16,461 bases of DNA from Flavicella sp037132785. Lineage in GTDB: Bacteria; Bacteroidota; Bacteroidia; Flavobacteriales; Flavobacteriaceae. This document shows, piece by piece, positions 14,710 to 16,461 of this stretch (within the stretch, counting starts at the first letter, position 1; every line of letters starts with the position of its first letter). The stretch is taken from assembly GCF_037132785.1 (NCBI RefSeq), contig NZ_JBAHZZ010000025.1, forward strand, positions 1-16,461, in the 5' to 3' direction. The translations under genes and the position numbers were made by a program. The notes under the pieces were generated by a model, which saw nothing but the letters and a program-made list of their open reading frames with translations, ran no database searches and was not told where the DNA came from.

Positions 14710-15777
14710 ATGATTCTAGACCTAGCAAATCCAAAAAAGTTTGAAAAGTCAATAAATGGTAAAAATATTCAACTTTTCACATTAAAAAACAAAAATGGTC
14801 TTATTTCTCAAATCACTAATTATGGTGGTAGAATTGTGAGTTTATGGGCTCCAGATGCGAATGGAAATTTTGAAGATCTTGTTCTTGGTTATGACAATAT
14901 TGAGACTTATATAAATCCACCTAATGAAATTTATCTTGGAGCACTTATCGGTAGATATGGAAATAGAATCGTTAAAGGGCTGTTTGAGATAAATGGAAAA
15001 ACATATAAGGGAGCTATCAATAATGGTCCCAACCACTTACATGGTGGAATCAAAAATTTTTCTCTTGTCGTTTGGGACGCCAAACTTATCAACGAACAAC
15101 AACTTGAATTAACTTATTTATCTCCCGACGGCGAAGAGGGCTACCCTGGAAACCTTGGTGTTACTGTTATTTATACTTTAACATATGACAATGCCTTACA
15201 AATAGAATATAAAGCAACTACCGATGCTACTACTCACATAAACCTAACAAACCACTCCTACTTTAACTTAAAAGGTGCTGGTAATGGAACTATCACAGAT
15301 CATTTATTACAAATAAATGCAGATTATTTCCTACCAACGGATGAAACTTCTATTCCTTTAGGAAAACCTGAATACGTAGAAAACACACCTTTTGATTTCA
15401 GAAAATTAAAACTCATAGGAGAGAATTTAAAAGATGACCATAAGCAACTAAAAATGGCACAAGGTTATGATCATACGATGGTTTTTAATGACACTGATAA
15501 GAAATCAATAGCAGCTTTTGTTATAGAACCAGTTTCAGGAAGAACTCTTGAACTATATACAAATGAACCTGGAGCACAATTCTATACAGGCAACTGGATT
15601 ACTGGATGTGGAACAGGAAAAAAAGGAAAGACTTATTTAAGTCAAGATGCTTTTTGTCTAGAAACACAGCATTTCCCTAATAGCCCTAATCAAAAAAACT
15701 TTCCAACGACACTATTAAATCCTGGTGAAGAGTATTATTCTTTTTGCAGTTATAAACTCGGTATAAAAAAACCTTAG
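14710..15777 (+). CDS. galM: Aldose 1-epimerase (galactose mutarotase)
   Basis: This 355-residue enzyme interconverts the alpha and beta anomers of galactose or glucose, feeding the Leloir pathway. No signal peptide is present, so it is cytoplasmic. Conserved elements are TNYGGRIVSLWAPD (37-50), the IGRYGNRI loop (80-87), NHLHGG (108-113, with a substrate-binding His), the catalytic acid H182 in LTNHSYFNL, and the catalytic base E318 in CLETQHFPNSPN. Length fits the family (about 340-380). It starts 2 bp after the small membrane protein gene. Its TAG stop (15775-15777) is followed within 15 bp by a truncated IS630 copy, so any native terminator has been lost and transcription may run into the transposase. 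Confidence 0.97.
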   Translation: MILDLANPKKFEKSINGKNIQLFTLKNKNGLISQITNYGGRIVSLWAPDANGNFEDLVLGYDNIETYINPPNEIYLGALIGRYGNRIVKGLFEINGKTYKGAINNGPNHLHGGIKNFSLVVWDAKLINEQQLELTYLSPDGEEGYPGNLGVTVIYTLTYDNALQIEYKATTDATTHINLTNHSYFNLKGAGNGTITDHLLQINADYFLPTDETSIPLGKPEYVENTPFDFRKLKLIGENLKDDHKQLKMAQGYDHTMVFNDTDKKSIAAFVIEPVSGRTLELYTNEPGAQFYTGNWITGCGTGKKGKTYLSQDAFCLETQHFPNSPNQKNFPTTLLNPGEEYYSFCSYKLGIKKP

Positions 15778-15792
15778 TCATCATATCACCCA

Positions 15793-16461
15793 TATACGAA
15801 GGGATGCCATAAAAATGATAAATCGAGGAGATAAGAAAAAGGACATAGCAATGTTTTACGGTGTTCATGTAAATACTGTTTGGGATTGGTGGAAACTCTA
15901 CAATAAAGGAGGTAAAAAACCCTTGATTTATCAAAAGCGGGGAGTGAAATCTGAAAAAAGAAAACTACTCAATAAGGATCAAGAAGACTCAATTCAAAAA
16001 ATGATTACTGATGTAATGCCAGATCAATTAAAGTTGGATTACGCTTTGTGGACAACTAGAGCAGTAAGAGATTTGATATTAAGAGAGTTTAATATTGCAA
16101 TTGGAAGAAGAGCTATTGGCAACTATCTTAATTCATGGGGATTTACCCCTCAAAAGCCTAAAAAGAGAGCTTATGAACAATGTCCTAAAAAAGTACAAAA
16201 ATGGTTAGATGAAGAATACCCAGCAATAAAACAGAAAGCAAAAAAAGAAAAAGCAACTATCCATTGGGGAGATGAAACGGGCGTAAAAAACAATAATAAT
16301 CACGGACGGTCATATGCACCAAAAGGCAAAACTCCCGTTAAAAAGCATATGTCAAAACGATTTTCAATCAACATGATTTCTACAGTTACTAATCAAGGTT
16401 TAGTACAGTTCATGATTTACAAAGAAAATATGAACTCAGATGTTTTTATTCAATTTTTAGA
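15793..16461 (+). mobile_element. IS630-family insertion sequence, 5'-truncated, runs off right edge
   Basis: Homology to the left-edge copy starts abruptly at 15793 and is perfect for the 39 bases that can be compared (1-39, reversed). Upstream of 15793 the two differ completely: the left copy continues into its first 16 codons and start, whereas here galM-flanking DNA is found. The element's left terminus is therefore missing here. Its right end is outside the window. The two copies are in inverted orientation with their 5' sides facing inward. Confidence 0.8.
15815..16461 (+). CDS. IS630-family transposase, 5'-truncated and incomplete at window edge
   Basis: The open frame begins after a TAA at 15764-15766, but the first ATG is at 15815, equivalent to Met24 of the left copy; there is no ATG, GTG or TTG before it. 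From there 215 codons are visible. A helix-turn-helix region (about 24-70) contains KKDIAMFYGVHVNTVWDWW, then comes a basic linker, a second winged-helix-like part (TTRAVRDLILREFNIAIGRR), and the start of the DDE catalytic domain with the first Asp in IHWGDETG (D176 in full-length numbering). The second Asp and the last Glu/Asp would lie beyond the edge. Losing the first 16-23 residues removes part of the DNA-binding head, so this copy is probably inactive. It could be a pseudogene. Confidence 0.8.
   Translation, partial: MINRGDKKKDIAMFYGVHVNTVWDWWKLYNKGGKKPLIYQKRGVKSEKRKLLNKDQEDSIQKMITDVMPDQLKLDYALWTTRAVRDLILREFNIAIGRRAIGNYLNSWGFTPQKPKKRAYEQCPKKVQKWLDEEYPAIKQKAKKEKATIHWGDETGVKNNNNHGRSYAPKGKTPVKKHMSKRFSINMISTVTNQGLVQFMIYKENMNSDVFIQFL

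Noticed and set aside
15686..15934. 82-residue minus-strand frame across the galM end and IS junction
   Set aside because: It crosses the junction of two unrelated sequences antisense to galM and the transposase, so it has no plausible history as a gene.

Overview
The window looks like chromosome of a low-GC member of the Bacteroidota, most likely Flavobacteriia. The evidence is: very AT-rich intergenic DNA with few Shine-Dalgarno sites; several promoters of the TAnnTTTG (-7) type; an lpxC-fabZ gene fusion; a PorX regulator, which belongs to the type IX secretion system; a bacillithiol gene (bshA); and a secreted protein with a carboxypeptidase-regulatory-like domain. I see no rRNA, tRNA, CRISPR array or prophage.

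Layout: (1) Positions 1-86 hold the 5' end of an IS630-family transposase running off the left edge on the minus strand. (2) A secreted protein of unknown function (274-1110, minus) and recQ (1516-3633, plus) diverge from a 405-bp intergenic region. (3) A minus-strand block runs from 10928 down to 3645 in transcriptional order: HD-domain phosphohydrolase, lpxD, lpxC-fabZ, lpxA, efp, a second lpxD-like gene, and bshA. LpxA, LpxC and LpxD carry out the first three committed steps of lipid A synthesis. The spacing is tight from lpxD to efp (1, 5 and 15 bp) and looser afterwards (99 and 65 bp). (4) A plus-strand block starts divergently from the HD gene: porX, tsaE and an alanine dehydrogenase-like gene, with gaps of 26 and 29 bp. 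It is followed by a promoter and a two-gene unit of a small membrane protein and galM. (5) Fifteen bp after galM a second IS630 copy begins, lacking its 5' end, and runs off the right edge.

Most of this is conserved core genome: envelope lipid A synthesis, DNA repair, translation (EF-P, TsaE), thiol metabolism and type IX secretion control. I do not see an obvious new multi-gene system. The points most worth checking are an 'alanine dehydrogenase' whose two catalytic residues appear substituted, an LpxD paralogue lacking the second active-site histidine, and the inverted IS630 copies that bracket the whole block, one of them cut off by a sharp junction.
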